Shown here piece after piece: positions 26,450 through 35,745 of a stretch of DNA of 64,000 nt. Position 1 is the stretch's first letter. The number at the start of each line of letters is the position of its first letter. The notes beneath the pieces are model-generated. The model was given only the letters and a program-made list of their open reading frames with translations, made no database searches and was not told the DNA's origin. This DNA is from Pseudomonas cichorii (GTDB lineage: Bacteria; Pseudomonadota; Gammaproteobacteria; Pseudomonadales; Pseudomonadaceae): positions 4,330,001-4,394,000 of the forward strand of contig NZ_CP074349.1 of the NCBI RefSeq assembly GCF_018343775.1, given 5' to 3'. The position numbers and the translations under genes were made by a program.

Positions 26450-27553
26450 ATGGATGCGAGCATGGCTATCTACATTGGTTTTTGGCTTGGGCTCGTACTC
26501 GGTGCCACTGGAATAATACTGGGACAAAACACAGTGTCAGCCATCGGCCTGGCCATTATCGGGGCCACTACCGTGGCGCTGCACTTGCGTTCCAGGTCCC
26601 CGGCCTCACAGATTGCACCTGAAAACGCCCATTCTGATTTGTCCCAACCCCAAGGCCAACCCGACGTACCGGCTCTGTTGCACACCATCGTCCCCAGCTG
26701 GAGCGATAGCATCAACCAGAGCCGTGACCTGCTGCAAACCAATATCAGCGAACTGTTCAACAGCTTCAGCAATATTGCGACCCGCCTGGAAAGCAGCCTC
26801 AACAACTCTGAAAACATTCTGGGCAATGGCGGTGTCGGTGCGAGCCTGCTTGAAGCCAACCAGCGGCTCGAGGAAGTGACTCGCTCCTTCAACGCCAGCA
26901 GTCAGCGCCAGCAGGAATTGACGACGACGATCAGCAAGCTCGACAGCTATGCCAGCCAGCTGCAATTCATGGCCAAGCGCGTGCAGGAAATCGCCAGCCA
27001 GACCAACCTTCTGGCCCTCAATGCCGCCATCGAGGCCGCTCGTGCCGGGGAACATGGTCGCGGTTTCTCGGTGGTAGCCGATGAAGTGCGCAAGCTTTCT
27101 TCGCTATCCGCCGAGACAGGCCAGGGCATGGACACGAAGGTCGAAGAGATCAACAAGGCCATCCAGTCCACCATCACCGCCGCAGCCGAACTGGGCGAAA
27201 GCGAGCGTAGCAATCTGGACTTCCTCAACGACTCGGTCACTCAGGTCATGGCACGCCTTGGAGAGAACCTCAACGAACTCTCCGACTCGTCCCATGCACT
27301 GCAACGCGATGCCCGCGATACCCAGCGCGACATCCACTCGATCATGGTCAACCTGCAGTTCCAGGACCGTGCCGACCAGATGCTCGATCACGTCCAGGCC
27401 GACCAGCAACAACTGCTCAGTGCCCTGCACAGCCAGGACGAGAGTCTCGATGACCCGCACGCATGGCTGGATCGCCTGCGTCAGCGCTTCACCACGGAAG
27501 AAGAGCGCCACGGGCGACCACAGGCCGCCGCCAGCGAAATCACTTTTTTCTGA
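26450..27553 (+). CDS. Methyl-accepting chemotaxis protein without periplasmic domain
   Basis: A 367-residue receptor. Two hydrophobic stretches (about 6–22 and 26–42) are joined by only a few residues, so there is essentially no periplasmic sensor and no clear HAMP. The cytoplasmic hairpin tip is intact: [34 protein letters not shown] near 185–218. The signalling helices are shorter than usual. It may sense membrane or cytosolic conditions. The start could also be the ATG at 26462, four codons downstream. It opens the che cluster and is followed by cheY after 33 bases. Confidence 0.85.
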   Translation: MDASMAIYIGFWLGLVLGATGIILGQNTVSAIGLAIIGATTVALHLRSRSPASQIAPENAHSDLSQPQGQPDVPALLHTIVPSWSDSINQSRDLLQTNISELFNSFSNIATRLESSLNNSENILGNGGVGASLLEANQRLEEVTRSFNASSQRQQELTTTISKLDSYASQLQFMAKRVQEIASQTNLLALNAAIEAARAGEHGRGFSVVADEVRKLSSLSAETGQGMDTKVEEINKAIQSTITAAAELGESERSNLDFLNDSVTQVMARLGENLNELSDSSHALQRDARDTQRDIHSIMVNLQFQDRADQMLDHVQADQQQLLSALHSQDESLDDPHAWLDRLRQRFTTEEERHGRPQAAASEITFF

Positions 27554-27586
27554 TTCCTGCTTTTTCCCTATACGAGAGTTACGAAC

Positions 27587-27952
27587 ATGGCCAAGACCGT
27601 ACTGATCGTCGATGACTCTGCATCGATGCGCCAACTGGTGAAGATGAGCCTGAGCAGCGCAGGGCATCAAGTGATCGAGGCTGTAGACGGGCGCGACGCC
27701 CTCAACAAGCTCACCGGGCAGAAGGTCAACCTGATCATCAGTGACGTGAACATGCCCAATCTCGACGGCATCGGCCTGGTCAAGGAAGTCAAGGCGCGGC
27801 CCGAGTACCGCTTCACCCCCATCATCATGCTCACCACCGAAAGCGAACAGTCCAAGAAAGCCGAAGGCCAGGCTGCGGGTGCCAAAGCCTGGATCGTCAA
27901 ACCTTTTCAGCCTCAGCAGTTGCTCGCTGCGGTCGAGAAATTGCTGGGGTAA
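27587..27952 (+). CDS. cheY: Chemotaxis response regulator CheY
   Basis: A 121-residue single-domain receiver with the acidic pair Asp9–Asp10, phospho-acceptor Asp53 (IISDVNMPNLDG), the conserved Thr (LTTES) and Lys105 (WIVKPF). It carries the output of CheA to a motor or another target. It ends four bases before the STAS gene and lies between two receptor-type genes of the same cluster. Confidence 0.93.
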   Translation: MAKTVLIVDDSASMRQLVKMSLSSAGHQVIEAVDGRDALNKLTGQKVNLIISDVNMPNLDGIGLVKEVKARPEYRFTPIIMLTTESEQSKKAEGQAAGAKAWIVKPFQPQQLLAAVEKLLG

Positions 27953-27956
27953 GCCC

Positions 27957-28274
27957 ATGTTCTCGATAACCGAAGGGACGCAAGACACCCCCACGCTGAT
28001 GCATGTGAAGGGCGACCTGACCATCTACGAAGTCAGGCAGGCACACGAGTTGCTCATGCCCTTGATCTCAACACAGGCCCAGGCCTGGCAACTGGACCTC
28101 AGCGGTGTCGATGAAATCGACAGTGCCGGTGTTCAGCTATTGCTGGCATTGCAGCGCGAACTGTCACTGAGCGGGGCATCAGCCACTGTCAGTGCCGCTT
28201 CGCCCAGCGTGATGGAAATGACCGGGCTGCTGGCTCTGGATGTGCTCCAACCTGTGGCTCAGGCCGAGGATTGA
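27957..28274 (+). CDS. STAS-domain protein of the che cluster
   Basis: A 105-residue STAS protein like an anti-sigma-factor antagonist. The DLSGVDEIDSAGVQLLLALQREL stretch (about residues 46–68) holds the serine that is phosphorylated in SpoIIAA-type proteins. It starts four bases after cheY and ends three bases before cheA, so it is part of the operon. The frame is open upstream, inside cheY, but the ATG at 27957 fits the family start. No anti-sigma kinase is nearby; CheA may act on it, but that is inference. Confidence 0.88.
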   Translation: MFSITEGTQDTPTLMHVKGDLTIYEVRQAHELLMPLISTQAQAWQLDLSGVDEIDSAGVQLLLALQRELSLSGASATVSAASPSVMEMTGLLALDVLQPVAQAED

Positions 28275-28277
28275 CCG

Positions 28278-30350
28278 ATGCTCAGTGGTGAACAGTGGAA
28301 TCAGTTATTGCAGGGCTTTCTGGATGAAGGCCGGGACCTGCTCAAGGATGCCGAAGACAGCCTGCTGCGTCTTGAAACCACCCCGGACGATCATGACGCG
28401 GTCAATGGTCTTTTCCGTGCCGTTCACACCCTCAAGGGCTCGGCCGGGATCTTCTCGCTGACGCCGCTGGTCACCCTCACTCATCACCTGGAAAGCCTGT
28501 TGATGTCGGTGCGCGACGGGCAGCGGGTGCTGACCTCGGACCTTACCTCACTCATGCTCAAGTGCATGGATGAGTTGAGCACCATGCTCGAAAGCGTAGA
28601 CCCCGACAACGGCGTGATGGAAGCCAACGAAAGCCGTCAGGCGCCTCTGCTCGCGGCACTGGCCAAGGCTCAGGGGCATGAGGCCGTCGATACCGAAGAT
28701 GCTACGTCAGACAGCAGCGAAGCGGTCATCAGCGATGCCGAACACGACTGGCAGGTTTCCATCGCATTTGCCAGGGAGCTGTTTCAGAACGGTTTCGACC
28801 CGGCAGCCTTCGTGCGCTATCTCAAGAAGCTCGGCACCATCACGAGCATGCAGACGCAGACACCGTCTTTGCCGGAGCTGGGAAAACTCGATCCTGAAGA
28901 CTGCTATCTGGAACTGAACCTGACTCTGCGCAGCAGCGCTCAGGCCAGCGAGATCGAAGACGTTTTCGAGTTCATTCAGGATTTCTGCACCCTGCAGATC
29001 GAGCGACTGGCGACCCAGCCCGAATCCGACACAACGCTCGTCGAGCATTACCCGGTCGTCGATCAGGCTCCGGTTCTGCAGGTACAGGCCCTGGCCCCGA
29101 TGGCTGTGGCCACGCCTGAAAGACCTTCGGCAGCTCCCAATCCCAACCGTGACCGTCGCCCCGTGGAAAACACGATGGTCAAGGTTGCAGCCAACAAGCT
29201 CGACGAGTTGATCAATCTGGTAGGCGAGCTGGTCATCAGCACGGCGGGCGCACAGATGCAGGCCCGCCTGGGCGGTCACAATGGCAGCATCGAAAGCACC
29301 CAGGCAGTGCTTCAGCACGTGGAGCAGATTCGCGAAATCGCGCTGAAACTGCGCATGGTCGAAGTGGGCGAAACCTTCAACCGCTTCCATCGCGTGGTGC
29401 GTGACGTCAGCCAGGAACTGGACAAGAAGATTCAGTTGACCATTCGTGGCGGCGAAACCGAACTGGACAAGTCGGTGATCGACAAGGTGGCCGATCCGCT
29501 GACGCACCTGGTGCGCAACGCCATCGACCACGGCATCGAGTCCGCCGCCGATCGTCTGGCGGTCGGCAAGCCGGCCGAGGGCAACCTGAGCCTCAATGCC
29601 TATCACGACTCCGGCATGATCGTGCTGGAAATCAGCGATGACGGTCGTGGCTTGAATACCGCACGCATCCTGGAAAAGGCCATCGCCAAAGGCATGGTCG
29701 AACCCGACGCGCAACTGAGCGACAGCGATATTCACCTGCTGATATTCGAGGCCGGTTTTTCCACTGCCGAGCAGGTTTCCAACCTCTCGGGACGCGGTGT
29801 CGGAATGGATGTCGTGCGCAGCGCCATCGATCAACTGCGCGGCACGATCGAAATCGATTCGGTTGCCGGTGAAGGCTGCACCTTCCGCATTCGTCTGCCA
29901 CTGACCCTGGCCATCATCGATGGTTTTCTGGTCAGTGTGGGCCAGGACAGCTTTGTCATTCCGCTGGACGTGGTCACCGAATGCATGGAGGCCACCGCGC
30001 CGCCTCTGGAAAACGGCTATGGCTATCTGAACCTGCGCGGCAGACCTCTGCCGTGCATTGCACTGGACAGTCATTTCGGTATCAAGGCCGAGCCGTCCCG
30101 GCGTCGCAACATTGTCGTGGTCAGCCAGGGACGCCAGCAGGCCGGGCTGATCGTCGATCAGTTGCATGGCGAATTGCAAACCGTCATCAAGCCTCTGGGC
30201 AAGATGTTCCAGCACCTTCGCGGTATCAGCGGCTCCACCATCCTGGGATCTGGTCAGGTTGCACTGATTCTGGATATCCCCAGCCTGTTTCGCCATTTAC
30301 AAGCCCAGGTCGAAAGCGCCAGTCAAACCAGTGTCGCCAGCGCCAACTAA
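28278..30350 (+). CDS. cheA: Chemotaxis histidine kinase CheA
   Basis: A 690-residue cytosolic kinase with the full CheA plan. The P1 phosphotransfer domain has His50 in AVHTLKGSAG. A variable segment that could hold P2 spans about 130–290. The P3 dimerisation helices start near KVAANKLDELINLVGELVIS. The P4 ATP-binding domain has HLVRNAIDHGIE, DDGRGL and GRGVGMDVV. The C-terminal P5 CheW-like domain begins near residue 550. It phosphorylates CheY and CheB in response to the receptors in this cluster. Confidence 0.95.
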   Translation: MLSGEQWNQLLQGFLDEGRDLLKDAEDSLLRLETTPDDHDAVNGLFRAVHTLKGSAGIFSLTPLVTLTHHLESLLMSVRDGQRVLTSDLTSLMLKCMDELSTMLESVDPDNGVMEANESRQAPLLAALAKAQGHEAVDTEDATSDSSEAVISDAEHDWQVSIAFARELFQNGFDPAAFVRYLKKLGTITSMQTQTPSLPELGKLDPEDCYLELNLTLRSSAQASEIEDVFEFIQDFCTLQIERLATQPESDTTLVEHYPVVDQAPVLQVQALAPMAVATPERPSAAPNPNRDRRPVENTMVKVAANKLDELINLVGELVISTAGAQMQARLGGHNGSIESTQAVLQHVEQIREIALKLRMVEVGETFNRFHRVVRDVSQELDKKIQLTIRGGETELDKSVIDKVADPLTHLVRNAIDHGIESAADRLAVGKPAEGNLSLNAYHDSGMIVLEISDDGRGLNTARILEKAIAKGMVEPDAQLSDSDIHLLIFEAGFSTAEQVSNLSGRGVGMDVVRSAIDQLRGTIEIDSVAGEGCTFRIRLPLTLAIIDGFLVSVGQDSFVIPLDVVTECMEATAPPLENGYGYLNLRGRPLPCIALDSHFGIKAEPSRRRNIVVVSQGRQQAGLIVDQLHGELQTVIKPLGKMFQHLRGISGSTILGSGQVALILDIPSLFRHLQAQVESASQTSVASAN

Positions 30351-30377
30351 CTTTTGCAGCCTTCAGGAGATGTAAAC

Positions 30378-32006
30378 ATGCAGTTCATCCGAAATATGAA
30401 GATAGGGGTCAGGCTGACACTCGGTTTTCTGATAGTCGTGGCCTTGACCGCGACCATTGGCTTGCTCGGCATCCGCAACCTGGACGAGGTGAACCGACTT
30501 TCGGATCGCATGTACGATATCGACGTCGAGGGCATGAGCCAGTTGCAGGAAGCCAATATCCAGTTGATCACCGCAGGTCGCGCCATGCGCCAAAGTCTGC
30601 TCTCCACCACTCAGGAAGAGCGGGAAAGCGCGGCCAACATGACTCGCAGCACACTGGAAACCACTCGCGCCCTGATCATCAAATCCCGCGAGAGCTTCAT
30701 CACCAAAGAGGGCCAGGCCAGAGTCGATGGCTTGCTGGCACCACTGACCGAATACGAAAACATAGCCAAGCAACTCTTGCTCGCCCATCAACAAAGCGGC
30801 CAGCTCCAGGAAGCCAGCGAGGCGACCAATCTGTTGCCAAAGGCCATATCGACGTCCGAGGTAGTCGATCGCATGCTGGGTGAAGTGGTCGATTACAAAA
30901 AAGAACGGGCCGGGCAGTCAAATCAGGAAATCACCAATATCTCCGAAAGCTCCCGCGTGCAGATGATTGTGCTGGTGGCCGTGGCTACCCTGCTGGGCAT
31001 GCTGATCGGCGTGCTGGTCACCCGCAGCATCACCAAGCCGCTCAATGGCGCAGTGGAAGCTGCCAACCGCATGGCGGCGGGTGATCTGAGCAAGGACCTT
31101 GAAGTCAACAGCAAGGACGAAACCGGTCAACTGCTGTCAGCCATGCAGAACATGGCTGTGCGTCTGCGCAGCATTCTGGGCGATGTGCGCAGTGCCGCCG
31201 ATTCGCTTTCCTCGGCTTCGGAGCAGGTCAGCTCGACCTCGCAATCCCTGAGCCAGGCCGCCAACGAACAGGCCGCCAGTGTCGAACAGACCAGTGCCTC
31301 GGTGGAGCAGATGTCCGCCTCGATTTCCCAGAACACAGAAAGCGCCAAGATCACCGACGGCATCGCCGGCAAGGCTGCCAATGACGCCGTTCAAGGCGGC
31401 GGCGCGGTAGGCGACACGGTTCTGGCCATGAAGCAGATTGCCGACAAGATCAGCATCATCGACGACATCGCCTACCAGACCAACCTGCTGGCCCTGAACG
31501 CCGCCATCGAAGCAGCTCGCGCAGGTGATCATGGCAAAGGCTTCGCTGTGGTCGCAGCCGAAGTGCGCAAGCTGGCCGAACGCAGCCAGGTGGCCGCTCA
31601 GGAAATCGGTCAGGTCGCCTCCAGCAGCGTACAACTGGCCGAACAGGCCGGGCGCCTGCTCAACGAGATCGTGCCCAATATCCAGAAGACCTCTGATCTG
31701 GTGCAGGAAATCACAGCAGCCTCCCAGGAGCAGAGCGGTGCAGCCGGGCAGATCAATATCGCCATGGGCCAGATGAACCAGATCACCCAACAGAACGCCT
31801 CGGCGTCTGAAGAGCTGGCAGCCACCGCAGAAGAAATGAATGCCCAGGCCGGCCAGTTGCAGGAGTTGATCGGCTTCTTCCGCTTCGAGGCACAGTCTTC
31901 ATCGAAACCTCAGTCACGCGCCAATGACAACTACAGCAGCCCGACGCAGCCGTGGTCCAGAGGCAAGTCACAGGTCGATGAAGGCCAGTTCGTCAGCTTC
32001 AACTAA
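30378..32006 (+). CDS. Methyl-accepting chemotaxis protein with four-helix sensor
   Basis: A 542-residue receptor. TM1 lies near residues 11–32; a helical periplasmic 4HB-type sensor follows (about 33–190); TM2 is near 192–214; and HAMP is near 215–268. The signalling domain carries the tip [35 protein letters not shown] and Gln/Glu-rich methylation stretches. The C-terminal [13 protein letters not shown] region is short and lacks a CheR-tethering pentapeptide. The ATG at 30378 has an AGGAGA site. The ligand is unknown. Confidence 0.92.
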   Translation: MQFIRNMKIGVRLTLGFLIVVALTATIGLLGIRNLDEVNRLSDRMYDIDVEGMSQLQEANIQLITAGRAMRQSLLSTTQEERESAANMTRSTLETTRALIIKSRESFITKEGQARVDGLLAPLTEYENIAKQLLLAHQQSGQLQEASEATNLLPKAISTSEVVDRMLGEVVDYKKERAGQSNQEITNISESSRVQMIVLVAVATLLGMLIGVLVTRSITKPLNGAVEAANRMAAGDLSKDLEVNSKDETGQLLSAMQNMAVRLRSILGDVRSAADSLSSASEQVSSTSQSLSQAANEQAASVEQTSASVEQMSASISQNTESAKITDGIAGKAANDAVQGGGAVGDTVLAMKQIADKISIIDDIAYQTNLLALNAAIEAARAGDHGKGFAVVAAEVRKLAERSQVAAQEIGQVASSSVQLAEQAGRLLNEIVPNIQKTSDLVQEITAASQEQSGAAGQINIAMGQMNQITQQNASASEELAATAEEMNAQAGQLQELIGFFRFEAQSSSKPQSRANDNYSSPTQPWSRGKSQVDEGQFVSFN

Positions 32007-32020
32007 CGGGAGGTACGATC

Positions 32021-32539
32021 ATGAGTCTTCCCCAAACTGTCGAACGGTTATCCGACGCCGACACGATGAGCATCCAGCACCTGTCGTTTCGGGTGCGGGA
32101 CGCCGCTTATGCGCTGCCTATCGATCTGGTGCGCGAGATCATCGAGTACGACGAAGTCACGTCCGTACCGATGATGCCGGCCTTTATCCATGGTGTGATC
32201 AACCTGCGCGGCAACGTGGTGCCGGTGCTCGATCTGGCAGCGCGCTTCGGCTTCGAGCTGACCACGCCCGGCAAGCGCACCTGCATCGTGATCATCGAGC
32301 TGACGCTGGAAGACCTCTACCAGCGCATCGGCCTGGTAGTGGATGCCGTGGACGCCGTGCTGGATATCGACCCGCAGCAGGTGGTGCCCGCACCGCCGTT
32401 CGGGGCCGGTATCCGTACGGATTTCATCGCGGGCATGGCACGTCGCGACCAGACCTTCACCATCATTCTGAACATTGCACAAGTGTTGTCCCTGGATGAC
32501 ATTCGCCAGCTCAGTCTTGCTGTGCTCAAGGGAAGTTGA
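32021..32539 (+). CDS. cheW: Chemotaxis coupling protein CheW
   Basis: A 172-residue CheW-like protein that links receptors to CheA. It has the two five-stranded subdomains with YALPIDLVREIIEYDEVTSVP, the HGVINLRGNVVPVLDLAARFG signature and the C-terminal LNIAQVLS segment. It starts 14 bases after the receptor gene and ends one base before cheR. Confidence 0.93.
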   Translation: MSLPQTVERLSDADTMSIQHLSFRVRDAAYALPIDLVREIIEYDEVTSVPMMPAFIHGVINLRGNVVPVLDLAARFGFELTTPGKRTCIVIIELTLEDLYQRIGLVVDAVDAVLDIDPQQVVPAPPFGAGIRTDFIAGMARRDQTFTIILNIAQVLSLDDIRQLSLAVLKGS

Positions 32540-32540
32540 A

Positions 32541-33353
32541 ATGTCAGAAGCCTTGAAGATGCCGACACTCGGCGACGCCGAGTTTCTCCATCTGCAAAAG
32601 CTAATGGCTGATGCTTCGGGCATCCAGCTGGCGCAGAACAAGCGCCCGCTGGTTGCCGGGCGCCTGATGAAGCGTCTTCGCTATTACCAGTTGGACAGCT
32701 ACACCGAATACCTGCACATGCTTGAACAGCCCCTGTACAAGCAGGAGCGCCGTCTGGTGGTCGATCTTCTGACCACAAACGAAACCTATTTTTTCCGCGA
32801 AAACCCGCATTTCGAGTTTCTGGGCCAGTGGCTGGCACGGCGACGGGGATCGTTACGACTATGGAGTGCAGCCTGCTCATCGGGCGAGGAACCTTACACT
32901 CTGGCCATGGTTCTGAGTGAAAGTGCCACTACACAGGACTGGTCCATCATGGCTAGCGATCTTAGCCTGAGCATGCTGCAAAAGGCCCACGAGGGTATCT
33001 ATGATCTGACGCAGGCCAAGTACTTTCCAGAAGGCTGGATGCAGCGTTATTGCCTCAAGGGGATTGAAGACATGAGCGGACGCTTCAGGGTCAAGGCAGC
33101 CCTGCGCGACCGTATCACGCTACAGGAAGTCAACATCGTTCAACCCTTGTCAGAGGACGTGGGCCTGTTTGATGTGATTTTTCTGCGTAATGTATTGATT
33201 TACTTCGACAATGAAGAGAAAAAACGTATCGTGCAGCGCCTTGTCTGTCAGTTACGTCCAGGCGGCCTTTTATTCATAGGTCATGCTGAAAGCATTCACG
33301 GTTTTGATCTACCTGTACGGCTGGTAAGGCCTTCGGTGTACGAATGTCTATAA
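32541..33353 (+). CDS. cheR: Chemotaxis methyltransferase CheR
   Basis: A 270-residue S-adenosylmethionine-dependent methyltransferase that methylates receptor glutamates. The N-terminal helical domain (about 10–85) is followed by the Rossmann domain with LRLWSAACSSGEEPYTLAM (about 110–128), the MASDLS motif and FDVIFLRNVLIYFD. I use the ATG at 32541, one base after the cheW stop; the longer frame would lie within cheW. Its end overlaps cheD by ten bases. Confidence 0.94.
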   Translation: MSEALKMPTLGDAEFLHLQKLMADASGIQLAQNKRPLVAGRLMKRLRYYQLDSYTEYLHMLEQPLYKQERRLVVDLLTTNETYFFRENPHFEFLGQWLARRRGSLRLWSAACSSGEEPYTLAMVLSESATTQDWSIMASDLSLSMLQKAHEGIYDLTQAKYFPEGWMQRYCLKGIEDMSGRFRVKAALRDRITLQEVNIVQPLSEDVGLFDVIFLRNVLIYFDNEEKKRIVQRLVCQLRPGGLLFIGHAESIHGFDLPVRLVRPSVYECL

Positions 33354-33862
33354 ACCAACCCCTTTTCCTGCGACCCGGTGATTACTTCTTCGGTCGCCAC
33401 GACGGACCGGTCACGACGCTGCTGGGCAGTTGCGTATCAGTCATTCTCTGGCATCCACGCTGGCGGTTACTGGGAGTGTCGCACTACCTGCTGCCCCGTG
33501 ACCCGACCGCAAACTGCAATGATCACGACACTCGCTACGGTGAAGCCGTGTTCCAGCGCATGCATGCCGACATGGTGCGTCACGGCACCACCCCGAGCGA
33601 GTACCGCAAAGGCATTTTCGGCGGGGGCTGCATGACGCGCTTCGAGGGCAACGGCCTGCGCAAGATCGGCCACACCAACAGCGATTTCGCCCGCAAGGAA
33701 TTCCACCTGCGCAAATGGTCGGTGGACTTGCACGATCTCAATGGCGACCATTACCGCCGCCTGCAGATCGATGGACTGAGCGGCAGGATCGAATGCCAGC
33801 GCAATGAAGTCACGTTGCCCGTCATCACACAGAACTCAAGGACAGGTGGACATATTCTGTGA
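33344..33862 (+). CDS. cheD: Chemoreceptor glutamine deamidase CheD
   Basis: A 172-residue CheD, which deamidates receptor glutamines. The catalytic cysteine Cys30 (LLGSCVSV) and His47 (GVSHYLLP) keep the 17-residue spacing of the family, with Thr24 as the third member. The GIFGGGCMT and [10 protein letters not shown] stretches are also typical. The start lies inside the end of cheR, and the stop overlaps the GTG of cheB by four bases, so the three are translationally coupled. Confidence 0.94.
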   Translation: MSINQPLFLRPGDYFFGRHDGPVTTLLGSCVSVILWHPRWRLLGVSHYLLPRDPTANCNDHDTRYGEAVFQRMHADMVRHGTTPSEYRKGIFGGGCMTRFEGNGLRKIGHTNSDFARKEFHLRKWSVDLHDLNGDHYRRLQIDGLSGRIECQRNEVTLPVITQNSRTGGHIL

Positions 33863-34914
33863 TCCGCGTATTCATCGTCGACGACTCGGCCCTGGTTCGC
33901 CAGGTACTGACCAATTGCCTGGCAAGCCACCCCGGTATCGAGGTGATCGGCCAGGCCAGCGACCCGATCTACGCCATCGACAAGATGCGGCGCGACTGGC
34001 CGGATGTCATCATTCTGGACGTGGAAATGCCGCGCATGGACGGCCTGACCTTTCTGCGCCAGATCATGAGCGAGCGCCCGACCCCGACCCTGATCTGCTC
34101 GACCCTGACCGAAGCCGGTGCCAGTGTTTCCGTCGAAGCCCTGGCGGCCGGTGCGGTGGGTGTTTTCACCAAGGCCCGGCTGGGCCTGAAACAGAGCCTT
34201 GAGCAGATCTCGGGGGATCTGATCCGCAAGATCGAAGAAGCCGCCCGCACCCGCCCAGGCGCTTTCCGGCCACCTGCACGTACCCAGGCCGCGGAGGCAC
34301 CGCCGCCACCGGCAAACCCGCTGCTCAGAACCACCGACCGGGTCGTGGCTCTGGGCTGTTCGACCGGCGGCACCCAGGCACTGGAATTCATTCTTCGCCA
34401 ACTGCCACGTGACTGTCCGGGCATTGTGATCGTTCAACACATGCCGGAGAAATTCACGGCCGATTTTGCCAGGCGTCTCGACAGCCTGTGTCAGATCGAA
34501 GTCCGCGAAGCCAAACACCTGGACCGCGTTCACAGCGGCCTGGCCTTGATCGCCCCCGGCGGTCTGCACATGCAGCTCAAGCGCAACGGAGCCCACTATC
34601 AGGTCGAGGTTCTCGACGGCCCACCGGTCAACCGGCACAAGCCATCGGTAGATGTGCTGTTCCGCTCCATGGCCAGACATGCAGGCGCCAATACCCTGGG
34701 CGTGATCATGACCGGCATGGGTGACGATGGCGCCCGCGGCCTGCTGGCCATGCGTGAAAGCGGAGCCCATACCGTCGCTCAGGATGAGGCCAGCTGCATT
34801 GTCTTCGGCATGCCCAAGGAAGCCATTCGCATGGGCGCTGCACAAGCGATAGAACCGCTGTCCAGAGTACCGATACTGATCCAACAGTTTGGTGACAGCG
34901 CACGGCATGGCTAA
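33859..34914 (+). CDS. cheB: Chemotaxis methylesterase CheB
   Basis: A 351-residue response-regulator methylesterase, started by GTG. The receiver has Asp8–Asp9 and the phospho-acceptor Asp54 ([12 protein letters not shown]). The esterase domain carries the triad: serine in GCSTGGTQ, histidine in [11 protein letters not shown] and aspartate in MTGMGDDGA. It removes methyl groups from receptors and closes the che operon. The linker (about 130–155) is Ala/Pro-rich. Confidence 0.95.
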   Translation: MIRVFIVDDSALVRQVLTNCLASHPGIEVIGQASDPIYAIDKMRRDWPDVIILDVEMPRMDGLTFLRQIMSERPTPTLICSTLTEAGASVSVEALAAGAVGVFTKARLGLKQSLEQISGDLIRKIEEAARTRPGAFRPPARTQAAEAPPPPANPLLRTTDRVVALGCSTGGTQALEFILRQLPRDCPGIVIVQHMPEKFTADFARRLDSLCQIEVREAKHLDRVHSGLALIAPGGLHMQLKRNGAHYQVEVLDGPPVNRHKPSVDVLFRSMARHAGANTLGVIMTGMGDDGARGLLAMRESGAHTVAQDEASCIVFGMPKEAIRMGAAQAIEPLSRVPILIQQFGDSARHG

Positions 34915-35082
34915 CGCAATGCCAGCGCCACAATCAGGGATAGGGATGTCCTTTGAGTGGCCGTATTTCGCACGGATGCAGTCCGCTATCAGCGGGCTAT
35001 CATCAACTCCCACGGGAGAACAGTAATCGTAGCTTTCACTCGTTGCCAGCTATACCCTTCCCATGCGACACAGGCCGGAAAT

Positions 35083-35745
35083 ATGCCTTGCCGAATTCTG
35101 CTCGCTGATAGCTACCCATTGTTTCGGGCGGGTATCCGGGCACTACTGGAAAAACAACACGAATACGAAATCGTCGGTGAAGCTGGCGATGGAGACAGCA
35201 TCATCCAGCTGGCTTGCCTGCTGTCGCCGGACATCGTCCTGCTGGACATGTCCATGGAGCGATCATGCAGCGTGCATGCACTGGAAGAACTGTCGGTGCA
35301 TGCGCCCTGCTCCAAGGTGCTGATGCTGTCGACACATACCGACTCAGGCTTTGTCATGAAGTGCCTGCAACTGGGTGCCCAGGGCTATCTGCTCAAGAGC
35401 GCCAGTTTTCTGGAGCTGGAACTGGCCCTGCAAGCATTGCAGCATGGCGATCAATACCTGTCTTCGGAGGTCGTGCCGCTGGTGGTCAGCGAGGCAGTCA
35501 AGAAAAGCCTCACGCCCCACTCGCCCACAAGATCCGGAAATTTTTCACTGACCGAACGACAGCTTGAAATCCTGCGCCTGATCGCCCGTGGCGAATCGAC
35601 CCGTTCCATCGCACTGGGTCTTGGCCTGAGCGTCAAGACGGTGGAAGCCCATCGCTCCCAGGTCATGCATCGTCTGGGGATTCACGACCTTGCCAGTCTG
35701 GTGCTTTTCGCCGTTCGGGAAGGGATCATTCAGGTCAACGATTAG
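35083..35745 (+). CDS. NarL/LuxR-type response regulator after the che cluster
   Basis: A 220-residue response regulator. The receiver has the phospho-acceptor Asp55 (IVLLDMSM) and Lys105 (YLLKSAS). It lacks one acidic residue in the pocket, where ADS replaces the usual DD. A LuxR-type helix-turn-helix follows at about 150–215 (LTERQLEILRLIARGES…VKTVEAHRSQVMHRLG). I start at ATG 35083, with a CCGGA site; the longer frame adds 42 residues unlike the family. It lies 168 bases after cheB, so its link to chemotaxis is only positional. No partner kinase is adjacent. Its stop overlaps the convergent molybdoenzyme gene by four bases. Confidence 0.85.
   Translation: MPCRILLADSYPLFRAGIRALLEKQHEYEIVGEAGDGDSIIQLACLLSPDIVLLDMSMERSCSVHALEELSVHAPCSKVLMLSTHTDSGFVMKCLQLGAQGYLLKSASFLELELALQALQHGDQYLSSEVVPLVVSEAVKKSLTPHSPTRSGNFSLTERQLEILRLIARGESTRSIALGLGLSVKTVEAHRSQVMHRLGIHDLASLVLFAVREGIIQVND

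Noticed and set aside
28707..30296. A 529-residue minus-strand frame inside cheA
   Set aside because: It is antisense to conserved cheA domains, with unnatural His/Gln-rich composition.
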